From NCBI GenBank assembly GCA_027923505.1, contig BROI01000026.1, forward strand, positions 62,001-126,000: a stretch of DNA of 64,000 bases, read 5' to 3'. Of this stretch, positions 1 through 8,801 are shown one piece after another. Numbering within the stretch: the stretch's first letter is position 1; each line of letters begins with the position of its first letter. A program made the position numbers and the translations under genes. Source of the DNA: Mayamaea pseudoterrestris (lineage: Eukaryota > Bacillariophyta > Bacillariophyceae > Sellaphorales > Sellaphoraceae). A model generated the notes under the pieces. It did not search any database. It saw only the letters and a program-made list of their open reading frames with translations, and was not told the origin of the DNA.

Positions 1-71
1 CGAAACGGGTGCCAGTGAAAAGTGCGTCATGAGGCAATATAACGAAACGAGTGCCAGTGAAAACTGCGTCA
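1..71. repeat. 29-bp direct repeat pair upstream of PSMB4
   Basis: Two 29-bp copies at 1-29 and 43-71 differ at two positions and are separated by 13 bp. Each ends in a TGCGTCA core that resembles a bZIP half-site. They lie just upstream of the proteasome gene, so a promoter role is possible, but that is inferred from position only. The first copy begins at the window edge, so more copies could lie outside. Confidence 0.6.
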
Positions 72-236
72 CCTCTAAGTAAGCCTTTTTGATTCGTCAT
101 GACGCGAGATCTTGCGGCTCGCGAGGATGCGCATGGATGCCATGATCATCCCATTTTGGCCATGAGATTGACGAGCAAGAACAAGTCTTCTTCCTTAGCA
201 ACTACTTGTATTACTGTTACTCTCTTTGTTACTATC

Positions 237-1043
237 ATGGCATCCCTTATCCAAGCAACGACAGCCTCCTCCAGTTTCCACCGCGAGCATACGACTCGCC
301 CCATGGTGACTGGCACCAGCGTCGTTGGCTTGGTGTACAACGGCGGCGTCTTGCTCGCCGCCGACACGCTGCTGAGCTACGGAAGCATGGCCAAGAGTCA
401 GAACGCCGAGCGCATCAAGGCCATTGGAAACAGTTTCGTTGTGGGAGCGTCGGGAGAATATTCCGATTACATGAAACTCTTGCGCGTCTTGGAAGACAAG
501 CACTTGAGTGAGACGCGGACTGGCATCATTGAGGACGGTCAAACCGAAGTCACGGCGGAAAGTACATGGAACTATTTGCGCATGTTATTTTACAGCAAGC
601 GCAACAAGATGAATCCATACTGGAACGAAGTGCTGGTCGCTGGCTTTGGTAACGTCAAGGATGCTGCTGGCGCGACGACGGGCGGTGACGGCGAAACGTC
701 CAAACCCTTTTTAGGCATGGTGGACAAGATTGGAACGACGGTATCCGGAAACACGCTGGCGACTGGATTCGGCGCGTGGCTGGCGCTGCCGCTGCTGCGC
801 GAAAAGTGGAGACCCGACTTGACGGAAGGTGAAGCCCGGGCGCTGCTGGAGGATTGCATGCGCGTCTTGTTTCTGAGAGACTGTCGGGCCAGTCCGCGCA
901 TTCAGCTGGCCAAGGTGACGCGAGACGTCACCACTGGCAGTGTCGTGACGGCGGTTTCGGATCCGTACATTCTGGAGACGCAGTGGGATTCGGCGGAGTT
1001 TATGCGGCCCGTGGCTGGCTTGGAGGGTGATGGTGGTTGGTAA
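237..1043 (+). CDS. PSMB4: 20S proteasome subunit beta type-4 (beta7)
   Basis: Non-catalytic beta subunit of the 20S proteasome core, acting in cytosol and nucleus. The mature start is recognisable as TTRPMVTGTSVVGLVYNGG, followed by AADTLLSYGS, then SKRNKMNPYWNEVLVAGFG and LATGFGAWLALPLLRE, with CMRVLFLRDCRAS near the end. All match PSMB4 in order and spacing. The family has a short propeptide. The frame is open from an ATG at 99, with further ATGs at 162 and 237. I chose 237 because it gives a propeptide of about 20 residues. The two longer starts would add a hydrophobic stretch that looks like a signal peptide, which makes no sense for this subunit. No intron is needed. The identity is secure and the start is uncertain. 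Confidence 0.93.
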   Translation: MASLIQATTASSSFHREHTTRPMVTGTSVVGLVYNGGVLLAADTLLSYGSMAKSQNAERIKAIGNSFVVGASGEYSDYMKLLRVLEDKHLSETRTGIIEDGQTEVTAESTWNYLRMLFYSKRNKMNPYWNEVLVAGFGNVKDAAGATTGGDGETSKPFLGMVDKIGTTVSGNTLATGFGAWLALPLLREKWRPDLTEGEARALLEDCMRVLFLRDCRASPRIQLAKVTRDVTTGSVVTAVSDPYILETQWDSAEFMRPVAGLEGDGGW

Positions 1044-1721
1044 TGGTATATACATGAGTGCGCAAAGCGTGGAAGCATGGGCGATGGCGGTCACGGACTA
1101 TGATAGGGTGGCATGTAAGGAAATGGAAATGAAACCGCTTTTATATGAAGTTATCAGGAGTAATTAGTACTGTATAGGAAAGAGAAGTCCACATCGCTTT
1201 CGTCAAACAAGCAGCAAGAACAAATGAATGCTCTTGCTCACAAGCCATTAAATCATATGCATTGTTACTGTGTACAAGTTTAATATAAGTTTTTGTCGCT
1301 GCCGGACGCCGCAGTATTTCTCATTGGAACCTTGTCGCTAGCTCAAAGTCAACTATCGTTGATCCGTTTCCGTCGAGTGACGTGGATGTCTGCGACGGCG
1401 GTACACTTTCAAGCACAGTCAAATTGCGCACGTCGAAACGCGACGAATGAGCGACCCAAAAATCATGGAGGATCATCATTGGATCAGCAAACAGCAAGCA
1501 AATACAAGCCTTTTGTATCACGAGAAACGCATTCAACTGCATGTATCACGAGAAACGCATTCAACTGCAAGTAGACGAGGCAGCCAAGCTACAGAAGGAG
1601 TAACGTGCTCGCTTTCAACGAGTCTTGCATTGGCTACGGTAGATCTGCAGACACCAGCGAGTCAAGCAGCGAGCAGGATTGAAAGGAGGCAGCGAGAACG
1701 GAGCGAGGAAACTGTTTCAAC
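1044..1721. other. Intergenic region, PSMB4 to cruP-fusion gene
   Basis: 678 bp between two plus-strand genes. It should hold the PSMB4 3' end and the promoter of the next gene. Apart from the tandem duplication at 1514-1569 I see no gene, RNA or clear motif here. Short open frames in it have no protein-like composition. Confidence 0.5.
1514..1569. repeat. Perfect 28-bp tandem duplication
   Basis: Two identical 28-bp units, 1514-1541 and 1542-1569, lie about 150 bp upstream of the next start codon. Perfect identity suggests a recent event. Confidence 0.85.
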
Positions 1722-4700
1722 ATGCTTCGCTTTAGCCATTGCTTGATTGCAGTGCTTGGTTTGACGACGCTACCATCCATCGAGGCATTCAACTCGTTTC
1801 TGCATCAATTAGCTACCAACGGAAGAGGAGTCTCGTCGTGGAGCGGCCATCATCATCCGCCCAAGACCTTTGGAATCGTTCCAGCAACACGCAGCAAGGA
1901 AACGAAAGCGTCACAGCTGCACGCTCATCGATTCGACTTTACCAATAGTTACCTTTCGTCACTATCAGGCAGTGGCACTGGGTTCACTCGCACCAAGGCC
2001 CTCTTTGACAGTGCGCGAGATAGTGGCGAAACGGCTACTGCATCTACGACTACTAGTACAGACGATGATGGCTTGGACTTGGAACTATTGCAGTCACAGG
2101 CGGGCGGCGCCAGGAAGCGAAAGCGCAAGTTGAACAAGAAGCAAGCCTCGACGCGACAAGTCAAATTTGTAGAGCCGTCCAGTAAAGATAGTGAGAAGGA
2201 GAAGGAGGCGAACAACACTAAAGGTGCTGCTGCATTGTCGACAAACGATTTTGCGGAAACGGACATTGCTGACTCGCTACAAGAGACTATAGTTGAAGCA
2301 AGGGAAAACGCATTGGCGGAAAGTGATGATGTAGCTGGCACTACGTTGGAACCAGATGGTGGAGCGGCTAAAATTACTATTGATGCTGCACCCAGCGAAA
2401 CTACAATCAACAATTCCGCAGACGCGGATGAGCAATTTGAAAGCAACGATGCGCCAGACAAGCCGCTCGAAATAGCTTTTGAAAGTGAAACCAATGATTC
2501 AATTCTAGCTGCACCGGACCTTGACAAGAGTTGGGATGTGAACGGGGCGTCCATGAAGGAATCACCAGTGGATGCGACAGCAACGGACGAAGACGAGACT
2601 GTTAGTGCCTCCGACGACGAGGAATCAATTTCGCTTGTGGATATGGATGAAACGACTGCGGCTATTGATCCGGTGGACGATGAATCACTAGCAGTCGATG
2701 CAGCCACGCAGCAATCAGCGAAAGAGTCGAAAGATGCGATTCAAATGGACGAATCCGACCAACTTTCTCCCATTGCTGATCTTGCCAAAGTTGAAACAAC
2801 GTTGCCTGTCGATGAGGAACCAGGTGCCACTGCTGATTTAGTGGAAGACGAACCTGCGGTAGAACCCGAGCAGCAATCAGATGCGACCTTTGAACAGGAT
2901 CTTGACGCTGACCTTGACGCCGATGAGTCAACTGTCTTGAACGATTATACAGTTACGAAGGAAAACGAGCAAGTTGAATCTGCTGCAGCAGCTGACGTTG
3001 CTGCGCCAAGCGTTGAAGCGAAAGCGTCTACGAGTACAGTCAAAAAGTCGTTTGCGCCAGGCAACAGCAGTGGCGGCTACAAGATTGTCTCCGACAGTGG
3101 CTTTTTGGGTGGACTTTCCGGCAAGTCGATTGTGATCCAGCCCGTCGCGGCAGAAAGGTCTTACGAAAATGCCGCGGATTTAACAGCGGACGAAGGTAGT
3201 GCCGAATTTGACGAGCCTTTTGCGAGCTTCGAGCAATCAACAGAGCCTATTACTGGTGTTGCAGAGAAGGAGACTATTGAGGAAGAGGTGCCTGTCAGCC
3301 AGTCGGATAATATCTTGGTCGCAGAAACTACGCCGCAGGAAAATGCCGAGGATGTGGAGTTGATGCCATTGCCTCCTGCTAATGACGCAACGGCCGAAGC
3401 ATTCGGAATGGGAACGCAAGTTGAAGACGATGCGTTCGTATCAAATATTGCGTCGCGAGACGACGCGGCTGCCGTAAATGATTTTGATTCCTCCATTGAT
3501 ATCAATGGCGAATCAGTGTTCGAGGACCCACCCGAAACAGCGTCCCCCGAGTCGGGTACGTCAGAGCTTGTATTCGCCGCAACCGAGAACGAAAAAGCGA
3601 GCTCGGCTTCGATGAATCTGAGGCCCAAACAATATTGGCGTGCACCAAACGTGACGGAAAGTGTTGCACCACGAGTCGAGAAGGTTGATGGTCTCAACAT
3701 ATTCTCGGCCCATGTGATTGATGATAGCTTCCGTTCATCGACCATGCTTGGCGAAACGCTAGATGATCAAATACAGCACATGATTGCGGCCGCTGACGAA
3801 TATGACTTGATGAAATTCATTATTCTGCAGCGGCGAGGCGAGCACGAGCGCGACATTCAATCGTTTGAAATTGTACTAGCGCCGGACACGTCTGCTGACA
3901 TTGGTTGGACGCTTTACAATATGGATAAATTCTCTGGGCATAAGGATGTGGACGACGGTATTTTAGGAGGGTCCATTTTTGTTGGGCCCAACGAGTTGGC
4001 CGAAGTAACTGTCAATTACGTTGACTCAACGGAACGAATCGGAACTGGCACACCAATCCAAGGAAACGAGGAGACTGTCATTCGTTGTGCCAACCGCGGC
4101 GCCGAGTGGTATGTGAACGGAGAACTTGTGGCGGCGACACCTCAGTTTCGACGAGGAATATGCGCCAACGGCATTCCAGCACCTTATGTGGGTATTCAAA
4201 AAGGTTTATTTCGGTTCACTAAGATTGAACTTGTAGACATTCCTGCAAAAAGACCGCCTGCCGGCTTGATATCGGGCGACACTTCCAAAGAGCCACCATC
4301 TGCTTCGATAGAAGGCGAAACAAGAATGGAACCTAATGAGAGTTCGGTATTAAACTCAGGTGGCGACGACCAGGTTCAATTTGCCAAGGATAATGGGACG
4401 GTTGCGACTGAAAATCCTGATATATCAGCACTGATGGAAGTCGACACGGATGGTCAGTTAAATGATAATAATTCTCCTGCCTTTGACACCGACATAAAAC
4501 CAACCGAATCTGGATCGACTGACATGATCATTGAATCTAATGATGATTCGAGTGCGGAAGTTTGGCTGGATGAATCGGGTGTGGATTCTGTAAAGTTTGA
4601 ATCAACAAAAATGTCCAGTGATATCACTGACGACTCGATTGTTGAGAAAACTACGGAAAGTGCGCTGGATGGGGTTGATGAGGACACTGCTGATTCGATG

Positions 4701-7700
4701 GATGCAAACACTGTTTTGGAAACAGAAACGGACAGACCAATGGACACGATAGACGACACTAGCTCACCTGCGGCAGCTGCTGATAGCCTCGATAAACAAT
4801 CAAGGGACGCAAGCGAGCTTGCCGCTAGTGTTGCGACAGCTACAGTCAATGAAGAGTTGGCACTGGGCAAGAAAACCTACTTGCCGACTCGGAACATGAA
4901 GAATGTCACAACGTCTGGTTACCTTGGCGAGCTCACTACTTCGTCGCCTCCGTCAGAATTGACCACCGGCGAGGTATTATATGAAGCAGCGGCATCGACT
5001 GCTGCCCAGCCTGTTTCTGCTGTGTCGAAAGCCGAGTCCGAAAGTAATGAAACATTGCCTGCTGCACCTATTCCTGCGAGTATTCTCAGTCTTCCAGACG
5101 AACAACGCAACCGAACAGAGACAGCAGCGGCAGCCTCCCAAGTTTCCAAGGCCAATAACGACAGCTTTGCTTCGTCAATGTCTAAATCAAACTCAAATCT
5201 GGCTTCTTTTGACGAACAACGAGTATTCGAAGCAAAATCTTCACAATCAACTAATCTTTCAGCTGCCGCTATGTCGCCTGACATGTCGGCAGACGCCATG
5301 ACTGGGAACGCAGCACCTGCTCAAAAGAAATCCTACGCACCCGGTGGCGGCACTATGCGAAATGTCACTACATTTGGGTATCTGGGTGATCTCAATGCCG
5401 GGCCTAAACTCGAAGCGGAGAAGACAGATTCTATCGACGAATCATTAGATCTAGCTACCGAGGCTAGCTCTGCCCAACTTCTGGCTACAGAACAGATCGA
5501 AAACACCACTGTAAGTGATGGAACAATAAAGGAAGATCAGTATGCGCCAACTTCAAATGTCACGGCCAAGAGTTTGCCAAAGAAGTCATACTCGCCCACA
5601 AGGAACATGAAGAATGTTACTACTACTGGTTATCTAGGAGAACTGGCCCCTAAAGCCGTACCTCCAGACGATCAAGCGATGCAGAACATAAAAGAGGTAA
5701 CCCACGAGCCTCCTTCCGTCACTTTTGGTTCAATAAAGCCGAATGGGGTACTTCAGGAGCCATCACCTGTGTACTTGCGTCAAGTTGATTATGTTGCCAA
5801 GACACCATCGAAACCATCGCAAGCTAATGTCAAACAACCGGAGCCAGTTCTTGTTGCTTCGGGTGGGGGCAGCTCGTCGGGCATGGATCTGAAATCAGCG
5901 ACACAACACTCGAATACAAGGAGCAGCGGTTTGAGGAAGAATGGCACAACTTCTGGCTATCTTGGCGAGATGAGCAGCAACGCGCTGTCTCCATCTACAG
6001 TAGTTGATCGTGTCAAATTTATGGCGACTGAAACTTCTCGTTCAAACGTTGTACATGGCGAGGGCGACACAAGGCTAGAGCAGCATGGCGCCATTAATGC
6101 CTCGCACGATCGTAACTACAGGGTGGTCGGTGGCGATGACGACAATTTTACGAGCAATTTGCGAGAATTCAGTGCTGGACCAAAACGTTCCGATCTGATT
6201 AATGCGACGAGGAGTGTCCCAGCTGACATATCTGACACCGGAACCGTCCCACACGTGATACCAGCACCAAACTCGTCATACATTAACGTCGCTTCTAAAA
6301 TTAAACAGCAGAGCAAAGCGAAGCACGGCGGCAGCGAGGTCCAGCATGGCCATACCTCTAAGGCAGCATCAAGAGAGAGACGAGAAGATGGCGCGTCGGT
6401 AACTGATACACATTCGCCCAAAGTCATTGATGCACCCCAATCTTTGTCTGGGTCGCCTGCCAAAGCGCCGTTCCCTTTCTTTTTTGCCGAAATGGATGGG
6501 TTAAAAAATACGGAAGAGATTGCACATAGCAAGGTTGATGTAGCTGCCATCACAGACGAGGCACCCCAAGAATGGAAGGCCGCTGAAAACGCAACGGAGA
6601 TCAGGATTGCGCCACCACCTATGGATATTCAGCACGCAGCGGAGCGCGTTGTGCATAAGGTCGAGCACCATGTAGCACATATTGGAAAGGCTATGTTGTC
6701 CGAAACTGCCAAAGGTGTAGAAACGTTTTGGGCGAAAATAAAAGAGTCCAAGCCATTTCGACCTATACCAATTCCGGATGTCAAAGACATCGATTTGACT
6801 CCTGAACTCGATACAAAGGGCATGACGGAAAGAATAATGAAGCGTCTTCCGCAGGAGAACCAGGCCAGCGGCGCTGGAGGCATATCGACATGGGACGGGT
6901 TTTTGAAAGCCGAAGAGAACTGGTCCAAGTTAAAGGAGTCGAAGGCGTTCCGCCCAGTTGGTAGTAACTCTCCACCCCAGTTTGTCGTGACTGACGGAAC
7001 ACTTGGTAATCCTAAATGCTGGGAAAAGCTTCGCATGCAACGAAATAAAAAGCTTGATTACGATGTTGTCGTTTGCGGCGGTACACTAGGTATCTTCTTT
7101 GCTACTGCGCTGCAGTTGAAAGGTTTACAGGTTGCAGTCTTAGAAGCTGGAAAGTTACGCGGTCGCGAGCAGGAGTGGAACATTAGCATGGACGAATTAT
7201 TGGAGCTGAAAAAGCTCGGTGTGTTGTCTCAGGAAGACATTGACGCTGCCATCAAGACGCAATTTCCTGGCTGTCGAAGTGGTTTCAAGAATATGGAAGT
7301 AACACCTTTGGAACAAGGTTACTTTGAAAATGGAATTGGTTACGAATGTGTGACAAAGGATGTTCTTAATTTGGGCATCTCACCAGCCACCTTGATCGAA
7401 CGTGTTGGTCAGCGGTTCAAAGATTTGGGTGGCGTCATTCGAGAGGATGCTCGACTTTACGGTGTTACTGTGTCTGACAACGTGGGTAGTGCTCTCGACT
7501 TAGGTGCTGACATGGAACCTATTACTTCTAGCCTGGTGCTTGACTGTATGGGCAACGCATCTCCTATCACTCGCCAACAGCGATGGGGAATGAAACCTGA
7601 TGGTGTCTGCGCCGTTGTGGGATCTTGTGCGGGAGGATATGACAAAGAGACAAATCTTATCGGCGACATTATCTACACGAACACCGAGATCCAGGACAAG

Positions 7701-8597
7701 GGAGAGGAAGGTATGCTACAATACTTTTGGGAGGCTTTCCCTGTGGGTATTGGTCGTGATGGGAAAGAGCCTGGTACAAGCGACGTCAAAACGACCTATA
7801 TGTTTACCTACATGGATGCCAGTCGAAAGCGTCCGTCTCTTGAAACTCTCATGGAGGACTACTGGAAACTTTTACCAAAATACCAACGGTCGATCAAAAA
7901 CCCTGAAACTGATTTGGATATCAAAAGGGTCTTGTTTGCGTACTTCCCAACCTATCGCGATTCCCCTTTGCAGTCACAATGGAACCGTGTCCTCGCGGTC
8001 GGTGATGCTTCGGGCATTCAAAGTCCTTTAAGTTTCGGCGGCTTTGGAGCACTGACGCGACACTTGGATAGAATATCAACCGCTGTTTCGGAGGCAGTAC
8101 AAAATGAATGCTTGAGCAAGGACCAGTTGAGCGAAATAAATGCGTATACGCCAAATCTGAGTGCAGCTTGGATGTTTCAAAAGGCAATGTCGGTCCGCAT
8201 GGGACAAAAGGTCGACCCCAAGTTTATCAACCGCCTTTTAGCCGGTAATTTTGAGGTCATGGACAACATGGGCGAACGAACCATCAAACCTTTTCTCCAG
8301 GATATAGTTAAAATTGATTCTCTCGTCGGAAGTCTGGCGCGAAGTTTTGTGGCCGATCCAACATTTATGCCGGAGATAGTCAAGCATGTCGGTATCCCGA
8401 CGCTTGTTGAGTGGATTGGTCACGTTGGCATGATGGGCCTGTATACGGCGTTGGACACAGCCGTTTCACCTATCCTCAAGCCTCTTGTCAAAAATATGGA
8501 GGACCCGAAGGAACAGTTTCAATGGAGACGGCGAATGGAAGCGTGGAAGTTCGGAAGTGGACGTGACTACGTCTTTTCTCCCGGCAGAGAAGAGTAA
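1722..8597 (+). CDS. cruP: CruP-type FAD oxidoreductase with giant repeat-bearing N-terminal extension, plastid-targeted
   Basis: A 2,291-residue single-exon protein. Residues 1-22 form a signal peptide ending SIEA before FNSF, the Ala-Phe plastid-import junction of heterokonts. Residues ~1780-2291 are the CruP paralogue of lycopene cyclase. The FAD dinucleotide fold is VVVCGGTLG at 1782, followed by GREQEWNIS, QYFWEAFP, FPTYRDSPL, GDASGIQSPLSFGGFG at 2094 and RRMEAWKFGSGRDY at the end. Known CruP proteins act in plastids, limit carotenoid peroxide and singlet oxygen damage, and are roughly 500-600 residues long. Here about 1,700 acidic, Ser/Thr/Ala-rich residues precede the enzyme. They hold six GYLGEL-type motifs (residues ~77, 461, 1067, 1220, 1304, 1413), four preceded by KK(S/T)(Y/F)xP. 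A beta-rich, non-repeat domain of unknown type lies at ~700-850, and two WxKxKESKxFRP repeats lie just before the enzyme. The enzyme identity is strong. The role of the extension is unknown. Confidence 0.85.
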   Translation: MLRFSHCLIAVLGLTTLPSIEAFNSFLHQLATNGRGVSSWSGHHHPPKTFGIVPATRSKETKASQLHAHRFDFTNSYLSSLSGSGTGFTRTKALFDSARDSGETATASTTTSTDDDGLDLELLQSQAGGARKRKRKLNKKQASTRQVKFVEPSSKDSEKEKEANNTKGAAALSTNDFAETDIADSLQETIVEARENALAESDDVAGTTLEPDGGAAKITIDAAPSETTINNSADADEQFESNDAPDKPLEIAFESETNDSILAAPDLDKSWDVNGASMKESPVDATATDEDETVSASDDEESISLVDMDETTAAIDPVDDESLAVDAATQQSAKESKDAIQMDESDQLSPIADLAKVETTLPVDEEPGATADLVEDEPAVEPEQQSDATFEQDLDADLDADESTVLNDYTVTKENEQVESAAAADVAAPSVEAKASTSTVKKSFAPGNSSGGYKIVSDSGFLGGLSGKSIVIQPVAAERSYENAADLTADEGSAEFDEPFASFEQSTEPITGVAEKETIEEEVPVSQSDNILVAETTPQENAEDVELMPLPPANDATAEAFGMGTQVEDDAFVSNIASRDDAAAVNDFDSSIDINGESVFEDPPETASPESGTSELVFAATENEKASSASMNLRPKQYWRAPNVTESVAPRVEKVDGLNIFSAHVIDDSFRSSTMLGETLDDQIQHMIAAADEYDLMKFIILQRRGEHERDIQSFEIVLAPDTSADIGWTLYNMDKFSGHKDVDDGILGGSIFVGPNELAEVTVNYVDSTERIGTGTPIQGNEETVIRCANRGAEWYVNGELVAATPQFRRGICANGIPAPYVGIQKGLFRFTKIELVDIPAKRPPAGLISGDTSKEPPSASIEGETRMEPNESSVLNSGGDDQVQFAKDNGTVATENPDISALMEVDTDGQLNDNNSPAFDTDIKPTESGSTDMIIESNDDSSAEVWLDESGVDSVKFESTKMSSDITDDSIVEKTTESALDGVDEDTADSMDANTVLETETDRPMDTIDDTSSPAAAADSLDKQSRDASELAASVATATVNEELALGKKTYLPTRNMKNVTTSGYLGELTTSSPPSELTTGEVLYEAAASTAAQPVSAVSKAESESNETLPAAPIPASILSLPDEQRNRTETAAAASQVSKANNDSFASSMSKSNSNLASFDEQRVFEAKSSQSTNLSAAAMSPDMSADAMTGNAAPAQKKSYAPGGGTMRNVTTFGYLGDLNAGPKLEAEKTDSIDESLDLATEASSAQLLATEQIENTTVSDGTIKEDQYAPTSNVTAKSLPKKSYSPTRNMKNVTTTGYLGELAPKAVPPDDQAMQNIKEVTHEPPSVTFGSIKPNGVLQEPSPVYLRQVDYVAKTPSKPSQANVKQPEPVLVASGGGSSSGMDLKSATQHSNTRSSGLRKNGTTSGYLGEMSSNALSPSTVVDRVKFMATETSRSNVVHGEGDTRLEQHGAINASHDRNYRVVGGDDDNFTSNLREFSAGPKRSDLINATRSVPADISDTGTVPHVIPAPNSSYINVASKIKQQSKAKHGGSEVQHGHTSKAASRERREDGASVTDTHSPKVIDAPQSLSGSPAKAPFPFFFAEMDGLKNTEEIAHSKVDVAAITDEAPQEWKAAENATEIRIAPPPMDIQHAAERVVHKVEHHVAHIGKAMLSETAKGVETFWAKIKESKPFRPIPIPDVKDIDLTPELDTKGMTERIMKRLPQENQASGAGGISTWDGFLKAEENWSKLKESKAFRPVGSNSPPQFVVTDGTLGNPKCWEKLRMQRNKKLDYDVVVCGGTLGIFFATALQLKGLQVAVLEAGKLRGREQEWNISMDELLELKKLGVLSQEDIDAAIKTQFPGCRSGFKNMEVTPLEQGYFENGIGYECVTKDVLNLGISPATLIERVGQRFKDLGGVIREDARLYGVTVSDNVGSALDLGADMEPITSSLVLDCMGNASPITRQQRWGMKPDGVCAVVGSCAGGYDKETNLIGDIIYTNTEIQDKGEEGMLQYFWEAFPVGIGRDGKEPGTSDVKTTYMFTYMDASRKRPSLETLMEDYWKLLPKYQRSIKNPETDLDIKRVLFAYFPTYRDSPLQSQWNRVLAVGDASGIQSPLSFGGFGALTRHLDRISTAVSEAVQNECLSKDQLSEINAYTPNLSAAWMFQKAMSVRMGQKVDPKFINRLLAGNFEVMDNMGERTIKPFLQDIVKIDSLVGSLARSFVADPTFMPEIVKHVGIPTLVEWIGHVGMMGLYTALDTAVSPILKPLVKNMEDPKEQFQWRRRMEAWKFGSGRDYVFSPGREE

Positions 8598-8801
8598 TAG
8601 CACTGGCACCGAGAAGACACGCTCACCAAAACCAATTGCTACCTCTATTGCGTCTACATGGCATGGAAACTGAATTGTCAAGACTTACTTGATATATACT
8701 AGTAGATACAATCACAAACGTTACTGAACATTCGTTCCACCTTGAGTTTATGATGATGATAAAAAGCCGCAGATAGCCAGCATTGTATTCACCGATGGTG
8801 T

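Noticed and set aside
1949-2707. Long minus-strand Ser-rich open frame
   Set aside because: It is a shadow of the acidic Asp/Ser-rich coding region of the CruP fusion. Several similar antisense frames between 2 and 7 kb have the same cause.
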